A DNA stretch of 64,000 nt from Pantoea sp. RIT-PI-b. Its GTDB lineage: Bacteria; Pseudomonadota; Gammaproteobacteria; Enterobacterales; Enterobacteriaceae. Position 1 is the stretch's first letter, and each line of letters starts with the position of its first letter. The notes below the pieces were generated by a model. That model was not told the origin of the DNA, ran no database searches, and worked only from the letters and a program-made list of their open reading frames with translations. The stretch lies in NCBI RefSeq assembly GCF_001187905.1, contig NZ_LGIS01000027.1, positions 1 through 64,000 on the forward strand, written 5' to 3'. A program made the translations under genes and the position numbers. Below, piece by piece: positions 31,110 to 40,251 of this stretch.

Positions 31110-32837
31110 GTGATGCACTCTGTTGAACTGCGTCGGCGTGAAGCCGAGGCCGACGCCAGCCTACCCGCTGATTTACCGCCTTTGCTGCGTCGTTTATATC
31201 TGCAGCGCGGCGTTAAAGACGCGCAGGAGCTGGAGCGCGGCGCCAAACACTTGCTACCGTGGCAAACGCTGGGGGGGATTGAAGCCGCAGTAACGCTGCT
31301 GCATCAGATGCTGCAAGCGGGCAAGCGCATTGTGGTGGTGGGCGATTTCGATGCCGATGGCGCCACCAGTACGGCGTTAACCGTGCTAGCGTTGCGCAGC
31401 CTGGGCGGCAATGTTGATTACCTGGTGCCGAACCGCTTCGAAGATGGCTACGGATTAAGTCCGGAAGTGGTCGAGCAGGCCAAAGCGCGCGGTGCGGAGA
31501 TGATCCTCACCGTCGATAACGGCATCTCTTCGCATGCCGGTGTTGATACCGCACATCAGCATGGTATTCCGGTGCTGGTTACCGATCACCATCTGCCGGG
31601 CGAAACCTTGCCTGCCGCCGAAGCGATTGTGAACCCCAATCTTCATGACAGCGCATTTCCTTCGCGCTCGCTGGCGGGTGTCGGCGTTGCCTTCTATCTG
31701 ATGCTGGCGCTGCGTGCGCATCTGCGTCAGCAAAACTGGTTTAGCGATGGCCGCGCGGAGCCGAACCTGGCGGAACTGCTCGATCTGGTGGCGCTGGGTA
31801 CGGTGGCGGATGTGGTGCCGCTGGATGCCAATAATCGCATTCTGGTGTGGCAAGGCTTAAGTCGCATCCGTGCGGGCAAATGCCGCGCCGGTATCCGCGC
31901 GCTGCTGGAGATCGCCAACCGCGATGCCCGCCAGCTCGCCGCCAGTGATCTTGGCTTTGCCGTCGGTCCGCGCCTCAACGCCGCCGGTCGCCTGGATGAT
32001 ATGTCGGTCGGCGTGGCGCTGCTGCTCACCGAGGATATTTCTCAGGCACGCATGCTGGCTAATGAACTTGATGCGCTCAATCAGACGCGTAAAGAGATTG
32101 AGCAGGGCATGAAGAGCGAAGCGCTGGCGCTATGTGATGAGCTCGAACGTCAGCACACCGATCTGCCGCTGGGCCTGGCGTTCTACCATCCGGAGTGGCA
32201 TCAGGGCGTGGTGGGCATCCTCGCGTCGCGTCTCAAAGAGCGTTTCCATCGTCCGGTGATCGCCTTCGCACCCGCCGGTGACGGCACGCTGAAGGGCTCC
32301 GGTCGCTCGATCGCCGGTTTGCATCTGCGCGATGCGCTGGAGCGTCTCGATACGCTCTACCCCGGCATGATGATCAAGTTTGGTGGCCACGCCATGGCGG
32401 CCGGTTTGTCACTGCAAAGCGAAAAGTATGAGCAATTTCGTGAGCGTTTTGCCGCACTGATTGATGAGTGGCTGGATGGTGAAGCGTTGCAGGGCGTGAT
32501 TTGGTCTGATGGCGAGCTGCACGCGCAGGAGTTTACGCTGCACACCGCTGAAATGCTGCGCGAAGCCGGTCCGTGGGGCCAGGCGTTCCCGGAACCGGTG
32601 TTTGATGGCAAGTTCAAGCTATTGCAACAGCGGCTGGTGGGCGAGCGCCATTTAAAAGTGATGGTCGAGCCGCTCGGTGGCGGCCCGCTATTAGATGGCA
32701 TTGCCTTCAACGTGGATACCACGCTGTGGCCGGACAGCAGCGTGCGTCAGGTGCAGCTGGCCTATAAGCTGGATATTAACGAGTACCGCGGCAACCGTTC
32801 AGTACAGTTGATCATCGATCACATCTGGCCGATGTAG
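31110..32837 (+). CDS. recJ: Single-stranded-DNA-specific exonuclease RecJ
   Basis: 5' to 3' ssDNA exonuclease of RecFOR recombination and mismatch repair. 575 aa with the DHH-family motifs VVGDFDADGATST (near 74), VTVDNGISSH and VTDHHLPG (near 155), and the C-terminal GGHAMAAGLSL (DHHA1). The GTG at 31110 reproduces the E. coli GTG start and spacing to LRRRE; the adjacent ATG at 31113 is equally possible. It starts 6 bp after dsbC. In E. coli prfB follows directly; here an autotransporter gene intervenes. Confidence 0.95.
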   Translation: MMHSVELRRREAEADASLPADLPPLLRRLYLQRGVKDAQELERGAKHLLPWQTLGGIEAAVTLLHQMLQAGKRIVVVGDFDADGATSTALTVLALRSLGGNVDYLVPNRFEDGYGLSPEVVEQAKARGAEMILTVDNGISSHAGVDTAHQHGIPVLVTDHHLPGETLPAAEAIVNPNLHDSAFPSRSLAGVGVAFYLMLALRAHLRQQNWFSDGRAEPNLAELLDLVALGTVADVVPLDANNRILVWQGLSRIRAGKCRAGIRALLEIANRDARQLAASDLGFAVGPRLNAAGRLDDMSVGVALLLTEDISQARMLANELDALNQTRKEIEQGMKSEALALCDELERQHTDLPLGLAFYHPEWHQGVVGILASRLKERFHRPVIAFAPAGDGTLKGSGRSIAGLHLRDALERLDTLYPGMMIKFGGHAMAAGLSLQSEKYEQFRERFAALIDEWLDGEALQGVIWSDGELHAQEFTLHTAEMLREAGPWGQAFPEPVFDGKFKLLQQRLVGERHLKVMVEPLGGGPLLDGIAFNVDTTLWPDSSVRQVQLAYKLDINEYRGNRSVQLIIDHIWPM

Positions 32838-32852
32838 GTTGCATCAGTTGCA

Positions 32853-32916
32853 TCGCGCAATGAATTGCGCCGCTACAAAATTTGCACGTATTTGTAGCGG
32901 CGCGTTTTATCGCGCT
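32853..32916. repeat. Dispersed palindrome, GTAGCGGCGC family, copy A
   Basis: GCGCAATGAATTGCGCCGCTACAAA is followed after a short loop by its near complement TTTGTAGCGGCGCG and then TTTTATCGCGC. It lies between the convergent recJ and autotransporter genes and could terminate both. Copies B and C are at 49453 and 58306. Confidence 0.65.
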
Positions 32917-32938
32917 CTTTTGACCTTCATAACGCTTT

Positions 32939-35683
32939 TCAGAAACTCACATCCACGCCGCCGCGCAGCACTTTCTCGTCACCGCGATCGGCGAAGTGCT
33001 GATCGGCACGCAAGAACAGCCGCGCGCGCGCCGCTTGCACCACGTCCAACCGTACGCCTAACCACTGCGAACGGCGATCGAGCTGCATGCCGGGAATCTG
33101 GAAGCTATTCTGTTCAGCGCCAAAACCGCTCCAGCGCGCGCTGACATCCATTGACGGATTGTTCAGCGCGTACTGATATTCGCCATACAGACTCAACATG
33201 CTCCACCAATTCGCCGACCAATCCTGTCGTGCGCTGAGATTTAAGCCGCTGTAACCGACGCGGCGATGATAGCTATCGCCGTCGCCGCTCAAGCCGAACG
33301 CGCTGCCTTTATCGGTAAACGCGCCGGTTTCCAGCCCGGTTTCGCGCCAGCCGAGATACGGTTCCAGGCGATAGTTATCCGCAATCATCCAGCGATAGCC
33401 GCTTTGCAGCGCCGCCTGCCAGCTGTTGCTGCTGGTGGTGGAGGAGACCGGTGCGGCCTCATCCAGCAGCACCAAACGTTTTAACTCATCGCGGCCGTGT
33501 TGGTAGCTAAGATTGCCCTGCAGATACCATGCCGGCGTCAGGTCGTAACGCCCATACAGCACGGCGCCCTGCAGGCGGTTGCGGCTGGTGCCGCCGGTTT
33601 GATCGTATGTTGAATCGATCTGATTCTGCGTCCAGGCCACACCCACGCGCAGACCGGAAATGCCCAAATCACTGTCCACGCCTAAGGCCGTCAAAGTATT
33701 GCGATAATCGCTGCCGAGATAGCCATCCTGATTGAGCGAACCGCGTAGTTGGCCGCTCTCCAGCCAGAATCCGTAACGCTTATCGGCGCTGGCATCGGCG
33801 ATGCGGTTGCTCAGCAGACGCGTTTGATAATCCAGCGCATTAAACAGCGCCGCGTTGCTGGAGGCGTGCGCCTGGCCGGAAAGCGAATTGATAGCAGATT
33901 GCGCGCTGCTGGGATCGGCCAGCGTCTGGAATGCACCAGCGGCACCCAGCGCACTCTGCTGTGAGCGGCTGAGCGAACCCTGTTGCTGCCAGTTATCCGC
34001 CACGCTGAATGCCTGCTCCAGATTGGCCGCCGTTTGCTGCGTGCTGGCAGCGCTTAAGCCGAGTGCCGCCGCAGTAGCAGCGGTATTTTTGCGAGTAAGC
34101 TGGCCGCTAACGCTAGTGGCGTTATAGCTGACGGAACCCTCAAGGAATACGCCGGTGTTCACCTGGCTGAACTGCCCGCTGACGCCCGCATCGCTGGTCA
34201 GCAGCGTCTCCTGCTGTTTCACCACATAGGCCGATGAGGGCGGCGCAAGATTCAGCGTGCCGTCCAGCGTCGAGTGGCCTGCGATGCGCAGCGGGCTATC
34301 CAGCGCGATATTCAGCGCGCCGTTGCTGCCTTGCTGATAATCGCCTTGTACCTGTAAGCCGCCGTTAACCGAGCCCTGATTCAGCAGGCTGCCGCCAATC
34401 ACGCCGCTGCCGCCCAGGGTGCCGCTGCCGCTGACGCTGGCACTTCCGGCGATAGCCCCCGCGATCAGCAAGGTGTTGGCCGCGACGCGCGTCTGGCCGA
34501 GATAGCTGTTATTCGCAGTTAACTGCAGTACGCCGCCACGCTCTGTGCCGTCCAGCACTAATCCATGGTCGCCGCTAATCGCATTGGCAAACTGATAACG
34601 ACCGCCATCGAGGCTGGCATGAAAATCATCGGCCCAGAACATCGCCGGACCGTTCAGCGCTTTGGCCTGGTTTAGATCGCCCCAGCCGAAGGTGTCGTTG
34701 TAAGGTCGCCCGTTGGCGCTATCCGCCACGTTCGCGTAAGCATCGCTGCGGTAACTGGCGGTGGTCAGCAGGGTTTGCTGCAGGTTGTAGCCGCTCATCC
34801 ACGGAAAGCGCTGTAACACCTGCGAGGCCGCCGCTGCGGCACGTGGTGCAGCAAACGAGGTGCCGTAGCTACGCACGTTTGACCCGCTGCCATCGGCATT
34901 TTGAAAGCGATAATCGGTATAACCGGGCGCACTCAGACACCAGGCCGCAGCATTGCCGCAGGCATCAAACGGGCCGGTTAATGGAGCGCGATTTGCCGTG
35001 TCATAGGAAGTGCTGTCCATCACGCCGGTGACGGCCAGCATGTTTTTTTGCAGCGTACTCTCCTGATAAATCAGCGGTAGCTGGGCATTAGGGGAAGGGG
35101 TTGAGGTACCACCGTTGCCGGTGATCACTACCGCCAGACCGTCAGCGGCGGCAATAGCGCGCAGGCTTTGCACCAGCACCTGATAGCGCGGCTGTGCATC
35201 AGTTAACGCCTGCGCCGTGGTCAGGCGCTCGGTTGAGGCAAACGACATATTGAAAACGCGCACGCCCTGACTCAGCAGGCCGTTAACCGCGCGCTCGGTG
35301 TCATCATAGTTAAACAGATTATTCTGCGATCCCTGAGCCACATACAGCGCGCTGCTGGATGACAAACCCAGCAGCGTCAGCGCCACAACTGTGCCGTGGC
35401 CGTTGATGCCCTGATTATCATTTAAGCCGGAGCCACCGCCGACATAGCTGGCGAAATGCACGTTGGCGTAGTTGATTTCGTTGCGATCCGGCGACAATCC
35501 TGAATCAATAATGCCCACTTTGCTGGCATTAGCCGCGCTGCTGGGCTGTTCCGGCGGTTTAGGCGTGCCGGTGGTGGGTGAGGGGGCCGAACTACTGCCG
35601 CCTCCACCGCCGCCACAGGCGGCGAGTAACAAGGGAATTAACAAGGCAAGTAAGCGTGGTGAAGTGCGCAAACCGGTATACAT
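32939..35683 (-). CDS. Subtilisin-like autotransporter lipoprotein
   Basis: 914 aa, predicted type V secreted serine protease. The N-terminus is a lipoprotein signal (LLALLIPLLLAAC, lipid Cys23) followed by a Gly/Ser/Pro linker. The S8 peptidase domain (about 55-330) has the triad Asp60 (GIIDSGL), His96 (NGHGTVV) and Ser276 (GTSFAAP). A passenger with autotransporter-type repeats (NSYLGQTRVAANTLLIAGAIAGSASVSGSGTLGG) precedes a C-terminal beta-barrel of about 280 residues ending in Phe (GGVDVSF). ATG 35683 follows AAGGAG; an adjacent upstream TTG in frame is less likely. The layout is that of NalP/SphB1-type surface-anchored maturation proteases. It is inserted between recJ and prfB. Substrates are unknown. 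Confidence 0.88.
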   Translation of the reverse strand: MYTGLRTSPRLLALLIPLLLAACGGGGGGSSSAPSPTTGTPKPPEQPSSAANASKVGIIDSGLSPDRNEINYANVHFASYVGGGSGLNDNQGINGHGTVVALTLLGLSSSSALYVAQGSQNNLFNYDDTERAVNGLLSQGVRVFNMSFASTERLTTAQALTDAQPRYQVLVQSLRAIAAADGLAVVITGNGGTSTPSPNAQLPLIYQESTLQKNMLAVTGVMDSTSYDTANRAPLTGPFDACGNAAAWCLSAPGYTDYRFQNADGSGSNVRSYGTSFAAPRAAAAASQVLQRFPWMSGYNLQQTLLTTASYRSDAYANVADSANGRPYNDTFGWGDLNQAKALNGPAMFWADDFHASLDGGRYQFANAISGDHGLVLDGTERGGVLQLTANNSYLGQTRVAANTLLIAGAIAGSASVSGSGTLGGSGVIGGSLLNQGSVNGGLQVQGDYQQGSNGALNIALDSPLRIAGHSTLDGTLNLAPPSSAYVVKQQETLLTSDAGVSGQFSQVNTGVFLEGSVSYNATSVSGQLTRKNTAATAAALGLSAASTQQTAANLEQAFSVADNWQQQGSLSRSQQSALGAAGAFQTLADPSSAQSAINSLSGQAHASSNAALFNALDYQTRLLSNRIADASADKRYGFWLESGQLRGSLNQDGYLGSDYRNTLTALGVDSDLGISGLRVGVAWTQNQIDSTYDQTGGTSRNRLQGAVLYGRYDLTPAWYLQGNLSYQHGRDELKRLVLLDEAAPVSSTTSSNSWQAALQSGYRWMIADNYRLEPYLGWRETGLETGAFTDKGSAFGLSGDGDSYHRRVGYSGLNLSARQDWSANWWSMLSLYGEYQYALNNPSMDVSARWSGFGAEQNSFQIPGMQLDRRSQWLGVRLDVVQAARARLFLRADQHFADRGDEKVLRGGVDVSF

Positions 35684-36235
35684 CAATGCTCCTTCATGTC
35701 TCTCAGGACATGTCGTGCCCGCTCACGTTAACGGGCGCTGATTACGGTGTCGTTCCTTGTCGGGGCGGCGCGTTCCTGGCGGGCGTGGTGACAAACGATC
35801 GGGACGGTAGTGATGTTGGATAGGGGATAGTCACTGAGCAAAATGATAAAGGCGGACGCATAAATTGATGGTCGAAGTATCAGCTGCTTAATGGCGTTAT
35901 TTGAGACGCTTCTGCTTTATTGCAGGAAATTTCTCACGCAGTATTTTTGATGAAATTGTCTTAAAAATCATGATCTTTAATGAATGCATTCGGCATTAAC
36001 TATCCGGGATTTATACGAAATTTCTTAAGCGATGTCTGAAGCTGTTGGGCCAGCGGAGGATTTTTGGAAAGGGTCGCGCGGGGAGCTTTCCAGAAGTTGG
36101 CGAACTTTTTTTCTTTTCGCTGACAGATACCCTCGTCAGCCGCGTGCAATGCTACAAAGTACGCACACTTTCGGGTAAACTAGCGCGTTAGTTTTTATCT
36201 CCTTTCACCGAATCGTCAAAAAAGACTGAAAAGCC
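35684..36235. promoter_or_regulatory. Divergent intergenic region, autotransporter / prfB
   Basis: 552 bp without a convincing gene. It contains a GCCCG-N10-CGGGC hairpin at about 35717-35736 in the autotransporter leader, an AT-rich block at about 35900-36030, and TAAACT at 36175-36180 as a possible prfB -10 box. I see no operator I can name. Confidence 0.4.
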
Positions 36236-37334
36236 ATGTTTGAAATTAATCCGGTCAAAAATCGTATTCAGGACCTCAGTGAGCGCAGCGACGTTCTTCG
36301 GGGGTATCTTTGACTACGATGCCAAGAAAGAACGCCTTGAAGAAGTAAACGCCGAGCTGGAACAGCCTGACGTCTGGAACGAACCTGAGCGCGCACAAGC
36401 GCTGGGTAAAGAACGCGCTTCCCTGGAAGCGGTGGTAGAAACCTTAGATCACATGCGTCAGGGCCTGGAAGATGTGCAGGGCTTGCTGGATCTGGCGGTA
36501 GAAGCCGACGACGAAGAGACCTTCAACGAAGCCGTGGCCGAGCTGGATGCACTGGAAGTGAAGCTGGGCGAACTGGAGTTCCGTCGTATGTTCTCCGGCG
36601 AATATGACAGCGCTGACTGCTACATGGATATTCAGGCCGGTTCCGGCGGTACCGAAGCGCAGGATTGGGCCAGCATGCTGCTGCGTATGTATCTGCGCTG
36701 GGCCGAAGCCAAAGGCTACAAAACCGAAATCATCGAAGAGTCAGACGGTGAAGTGGCCGGAACCAAATCCGCCACCATTAAAATCATCGGCGACTACGCG
36801 TTTGGCTGGCTGCGTACCGAAACCGGCGTGCACCGCCTGGTACGTAAGAGCCCGTTCGATTCCGGTGGCCGTCGTCATACCTCATTCAGTTCGGTGTTTA
36901 TCTACCCGGAAGTGGATGACAACATCGATATCGATATCAACCCCGCCGATCTGCGTATCGACGTTTACCGTGCCTCCGGTGCGGGCGGCCAGCACGTCAA
37001 CAAAACCGAGTCTGCGGTGCGTATTACCCACTTGCCGACCAACATTGTGGTGCAGTGCCAGAACGACCGTTCACAGCACAAGAACAAAGATCAGGCCTTT
37101 AAGCAGTTACGCGCCAAGCTGTACGAATATGAGATGCAGAAGAAAAACGCGGACAAGCAGGCAGCGGAAGATAACAAGTCTGATATCGGCTGGGGCAGCC
37201 AGATCCGTTCTTATGTTCTCGACGATTCACGCATCAAGGATCTGCGCACCGGCGTAGAGACCCGCAACACCCAGGCGGTGTTGGATGGCGATATCGATCG
37301 TTTTATTGAAGCAAGTTTAAAAGCAGGGCTATAA
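36236..37334 (+). CDS. prfB: Peptide chain release factor 2 (programmed +1 frameshift)
   Basis: Recognises UGA and UAA stop codons. Translation starts at ATG 36236, reads 25 codons and meets in-frame TGA at 36311-36313. A +1 shift on CTT-TGA-C continues in the frame of GAC 36312 to TAA 37334, giving 365 aa as in E. coli RF2. The slippery GGGGGTATCTTTGAC, with its internal Shine-Dalgarno-like G run, is conserved; the shift autoregulates RF2. The protein has SPF in VRKSPFDSG (stop-codon recognition) and GGQ at 250-252. Residue 246 is alanine, not the threonine of E. coli K-12. CDS is join(36236..36310,36312..37334). lysS follows after 9 bp. Confidence 0.97.
36298..36314 (+). promoter_or_regulatory. 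prfB programmed frameshift site
   Basis: CGGGGGTATCTTTGAC: the G-rich Shine-Dalgarno-like element, CTT slip codon and UGA followed by C (a poor termination context) are placed exactly as in E. coli. Confidence 0.97.
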
Positions 37335-37343
37335 GGAACCGAC

Positions 37344-38864
37344 ATGTCTGAACAACAACCGCAGAGCGCTGATGCCGCCCTTGAGTTAAATAACGAACTG
37401 AAAGCGCGTCGCGAAAAACTCAACGCGCTGCGTGAAAAAGGCGTGGCGTTCCCTAACGATTTCCGCCGTGATACCACGTCAGATCTACTGCACGCCAGCT
37501 ATGACGCCAAAGAGAACGAAGAGCTGGAAGCGCTCGGCGTCGAAGTGAGCGTGGCGGGTCGTATGATGACGCGCCGCATCATGGGTAAAGCGTCTTTCGC
37601 TACCCTGCAGGATGTTGGCGGCCAGATTCAGATCTACGTATCACGCGACGATCTGCCAGAAGGCGTCTACAACGAGCAGTTTAAGAAGTGGGACCTTGGC
37701 GATATCCTCGGTGCGCGCGGCAAGCTGTTCAAAACCAAAACCGGTGAGCTGTCGATCCACATCTCTGAGCTGCGTCTGCTGACCAAAGCGCTGCGTCCGC
37801 TGCCGGATAAATTCCACGGCCTGGCCGATCAGGAAACCCGTTATCGTCAGCGTTATCTTGATCTGATCTCCAACGATGAATCGCGTAACACTTTCAAAGT
37901 ACGCTCAAAAATCATGGCCGGCATTCGCCAGTTCATGGTTAACCGCGACTTTATGGAAGTGGAAACCCCGATGATGCAGGTGATTCCTGGCGGTGCTTCT
38001 GCGCGTCCGTTCATTACCCATCACAATGCGCTCGACATCGATATGTACCTGCGTATTGCGCCAGAACTGTATCTGAAGCGTCTGGTGGTAGGCGGTTTTG
38101 ATCGCGTGTTCGAGATCAACCGTAACTTCCGTAACGAAGGTATTTCACCGCGTCATAATCCAGAGTTCACCATGATGGAACTCTATATGGCGTATGCGGA
38201 TTACAAAGATCTGATCGAGCTGACCGAAAGCCTGTTCCGTACTCTGGCGCAGGATGTTTTGGGCACCACCGAAGTGCCGTATGGCGATCACAGCTTCGAT
38301 TTCGGTAAGCCGTTCGAGAAGCTCACCATGCGTGAAGCGATCAAGAAATACCGTCCGGAAACCGACCTGAGCGATCTGGAAGACTTCGATAAAGCGGTGG
38401 CGATTGCCAAATCGCTGCATATCAAAGTTGAGAAGAGCTGGGGCCTGGGCCGTGTGGTCACGGAGATCTTCGAAGAGACCGCCGAAGCACACCTGATTCA
38501 GCCAACCTTCATCACTGAATATCCGGCTGAGGTTTCCCCGCTGGCGCGTCGTAACGACGAGAACCCGGAAATCACCGATCGTTTCGAGTTCTTCATCGGC
38601 GGCCGTGAAATCGGTAACGGCTTCTCGGAGCTGAACGATGCAGAAGATCAGGCTGAGCGTTTCCTGCAGCAGGTGAATGCGAAAGATGCCGGCGATGACG
38701 AAGCGATGTTCTACGACGAAGACTACGTCACCGCGCTGGAGCACGGTTTGCCGCCAACCGCAGGTTTGGGTATTGGTATTGACCGTATGGTGATGTTGTT
38801 TACCAACAGCCACACCATCCGCGACGTAATCCTGTTCCCGGCACTGCGCCCGACCGGTAAGTAA
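37344..38864 (+). CDS. lysS: Lysyl-tRNA synthetase, class II
   Basis: 506 aa. The N-terminal OB-fold anticodon-binding domain (about 65-150, [21 protein letters not shown]) precedes the catalytic core. Class II motif 2 is [20 protein letters not shown] and motif 3 is [13 protein letters not shown] near the C-terminus. It is paired with prfB as in all enterics. A composite palindromic element follows instead of a simple terminator. Confidence 0.97.
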   Translation: MSEQQPQSADAALELNNELKARREKLNALREKGVAFPNDFRRDTTSDLLHASYDAKENEELEALGVEVSVAGRMMTRRIMGKASFATLQDVGGQIQIYVSRDDLPEGVYNEQFKKWDLGDILGARGKLFKTKTGELSIHISELRLLTKALRPLPDKFHGLADQETRYRQRYLDLISNDESRNTFKVRSKIMAGIRQFMVNRDFMEVETPMMQVIPGGASARPFITHHNALDIDMYLRIAPELYLKRLVVGGFDRVFEINRNFRNEGISPRHNPEFTMMELYMAYADYKDLIELTESLFRTLAQDVLGTTEVPYGDHSFDFGKPFEKLTMREAIKKYRPETDLSDLEDFDKAVAIAKSLHIKVEKSWGLGRVVTEIFEETAEAHLIQPTFITEYPAEVSPLARRNDENPEITDRFEFFIGGREIGNGFSELNDAEDQAERFLQQVNAKDAGDDEAMFYDEDYVTALEHGLPPTAGLGIGIDRMVMLFTNSHTIRDVILFPALRPTGK

Positions 38865-38898
38865 TTCGGCGTCGCTGTCCCCCATCCCGGTCGGTGCC

Positions 38899-39030
38899 TG
38901 CTGTCCCCCTCCTCGGTCCTCCCCCACAAGTGGGGGAGGAAGATGCTGCCACATGTTAGTTCTGAGTTGCATGTGGCAGCGTCTCCTTCCCCCGCTTGCG
39001 GGGGAAGGCCGGGATGGGGGACAGCCAGCA
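38899..39030 (-). repeat. Composite palindromic element, copy 1
   Basis: About 132 bp in the opposite orientation to the other three copies. Two strong hairpins (TCCTCCCCCAC-AA-GTGGGGGAGGA and CCTTCCCCCGC-TT-GCGGGGGAAGG) flank an inner stem CTGCCACATG...CATGTGGCAG, with complementary outer arms (GCTGTCCCCC...GGGGGACAGC). An extra half-arm precedes it at 38871-38892. It lies between lysS and the RpiR gene. Confidence 0.85.
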
Positions 39031-39137
39031 CAGACCGAGTAGTGAGACAGCCAGCACACTCCCCCCAACACAAAATTCCTGATGACAACCCGGCACGCTC
39101 TGTGCAGGATGGTTTTTTTCATTTTCAGGGAATCACC

Positions 39138-39989
39138 ATGAGTGCAAAAGCGGCAACGTTAGAGGGCCGGATTCGTCAGCACTGGGATCAACTCTCCAGC
39201 CATGAACAGCGCTTAGCCGATGTGCTTCTTGCCGCACCTGGCCAGTTAGCCATGAACACCGCCACCGAACTGGCGCACAGCGCCGGCGTCTCGAAAGCTA
39301 CCACCACGCGTTTCTTCCGCCATCTTGGCTATGAAAGCTATGAAGCCGCACGTCGCCAGGCGCGTGAGATGCAGAGCAGCGGTTCGCCGCTCTACCTGCA
39401 ACCGGCGCCCAGCGCATCACCGCTGGCCAGCATCATGCAGCAGCACCTGGAAAAAGAGATCGCCAACCTGGTCAACAGCTATCGCACGCTGGATAGCGAA
39501 CAGCTGCAGCAAGCGGTTACCGCCATCAGCGCGGCGCGGCGCGTGGTGGTGATGGGCTGGCGCCACAGCCAAACCATCGCCCATTTGATCTACCGCGACC
39601 TGATCCATATTCATTCCGATGTCCGTCTGCTGCCGCGTCCCGGCGATTCGCTGGCGGAGCATATGGCGGCGCTGACGGCGGAAGATGTGGTGATTTGCGT
39701 CGGTCTGCGGCGACGCATGCCGGCGCTGGAAGCGGCAATGAACGCGCTGGCCGAGCGCAATGTCCCGATGCTGTATATCGCCGATGTGCTCTCCGGCAAA
39801 CCGGTGCGTCACGCGCAATGGGTGATCCGCTGCCACACCGACAGCAGCCTGATCTTCGACAGCACCGCCGCGCTCTCTGGCGTGTGCAATCTGCTCTGTT
39901 CATTGGTGGCCCGACAAATGGGTAAAGCCAGCAACGATCATCTCGCGCAAATTGAAGCGCTGCACCAATCCCTCGACGAGCTTGAATAG
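39138..39989 (+). CDS. MurR/RpiR-family transcriptional regulator
   Basis: 283 aa. N-terminal helix-turn-helix of the RpiR type (TELAHSAGVSKATTTRFFRHLGY, about residues 36-58) and a SIS sugar/ligand-binding domain (about 115-255, RVVVMGWRHSQTIAHLIYRDL and later segments). ATG 39138 follows CAGGGA; the open frame upstream runs into the repeat element and is not real. It lies 262 bp upstream of the binding-protein/DUF1989 operon on the same strand, so it is the likely local regulator. The SIS domain would bind a phosphorylated sugar in most relatives; here the effector is unknown. Confidence 0.85.
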   Translation: MSAKAATLEGRIRQHWDQLSSHEQRLADVLLAAPGQLAMNTATELAHSAGVSKATTTRFFRHLGYESYEAARRQAREMQSSGSPLYLQPAPSASPLASIMQQHLEKEIANLVNSYRTLDSEQLQQAVTAISAARRVVVMGWRHSQTIAHLIYRDLIHIHSDVRLLPRPGDSLAEHMAALTAEDVVICVGLRRRMPALEAAMNALAERNVPMLYIADVLSGKPVRHAQWVIRCHTDSSLIFDSTAALSGVCNLLCSLVARQMGKASNDHLAQIEALHQSLDELE

Positions 39990-40017
39990 TGCGCCGTGCT
40001 GGCGCATTTTGCGCCAG
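39990..40017. promoter_or_regulatory. Overlapping dyads: possible NtrC site or weak terminator
   Basis: TGCGCCGTGCTGGCGCA (39990-40006) is a perfect dyad whose TGCRCC-N5-GGYGCA form resembles NtrC sites. The overlapping CTGGCGC-ATTTT-GCGCCAG (39999-40017) is a hairpin without a T run that could end the regulator transcript. The NtrC reading gains some weight from the sigma54-like promoter about 190 bp downstream. Confidence 0.3.
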
Positions 40018-40116
40018 AAGTCGCCCCAAAACAGTGCAATCCTGCCAACTCTCTCTCCAGCAATAGCCGCCGTCCCGCTCGTCAGTGAAACCTAAGAAAT
40101 TAAAAATAAAAACGAA

Positions 40117-40130
40117 GAAACAATTGTTTC
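40117..40130. promoter_or_regulatory. Palindromic operator candidate
   Basis: GAAACAATTGTTTC, a perfect 14-bp palindrome in AT-rich DNA, 64 bp upstream of the sigma54-like promoter. It is the best candidate for the RpiR-type regulator's operator. Confidence 0.45.
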
Positions 40131-40193
40131 CAGTTGATTTTATTCACTAAACATTGACCTGGCGTTATGCACTCTGCGTAGTGGTGAAAAAAC

Positions 40194-40209
40194 TGGCACA
40201 AAACATGCT
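40194..40209 (+). promoter_or_regulatory. Sigma54 (RpoN)-type promoter
   Basis: TGGCACAAAACATGCT has GG and GC at the exact -24/-12 spacing of the consensus TGGCACG-N4-TTGCW and differs at only two of its defined positions (A for G at position 7 and A for T at position 12). It is 43 bp before the start of the binding-protein gene. It implies control by RpoN with an enhancer protein such as NtrC. Confidence 0.65.
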
Positions 40210-40251
40210 CAGTAGAAAAAGACATTTCACCAACACCAGGGAAACACCATA

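Noticed and set aside
38871-39060. CRISPR array at the repeats rich in C5 and G5 hairpins
   Set aside because: The repeats are few, scattered, hairpin-paired and not separated by unique spacers of constant length; no cas genes.
38943-39137. N-terminal extension of the RpiR regulator
   Set aside because: The extension translates the composite repeat element; ATG 39138 has the ribosome site and the conserved start.
40117-40130. KdgR box reading of GAAACAATTGTTTC
   Set aside because: KdgR sites have a central odd base (GAAACA-N-TGTTTC); this palindrome lacks it, and the local regulator is RpiR-type.
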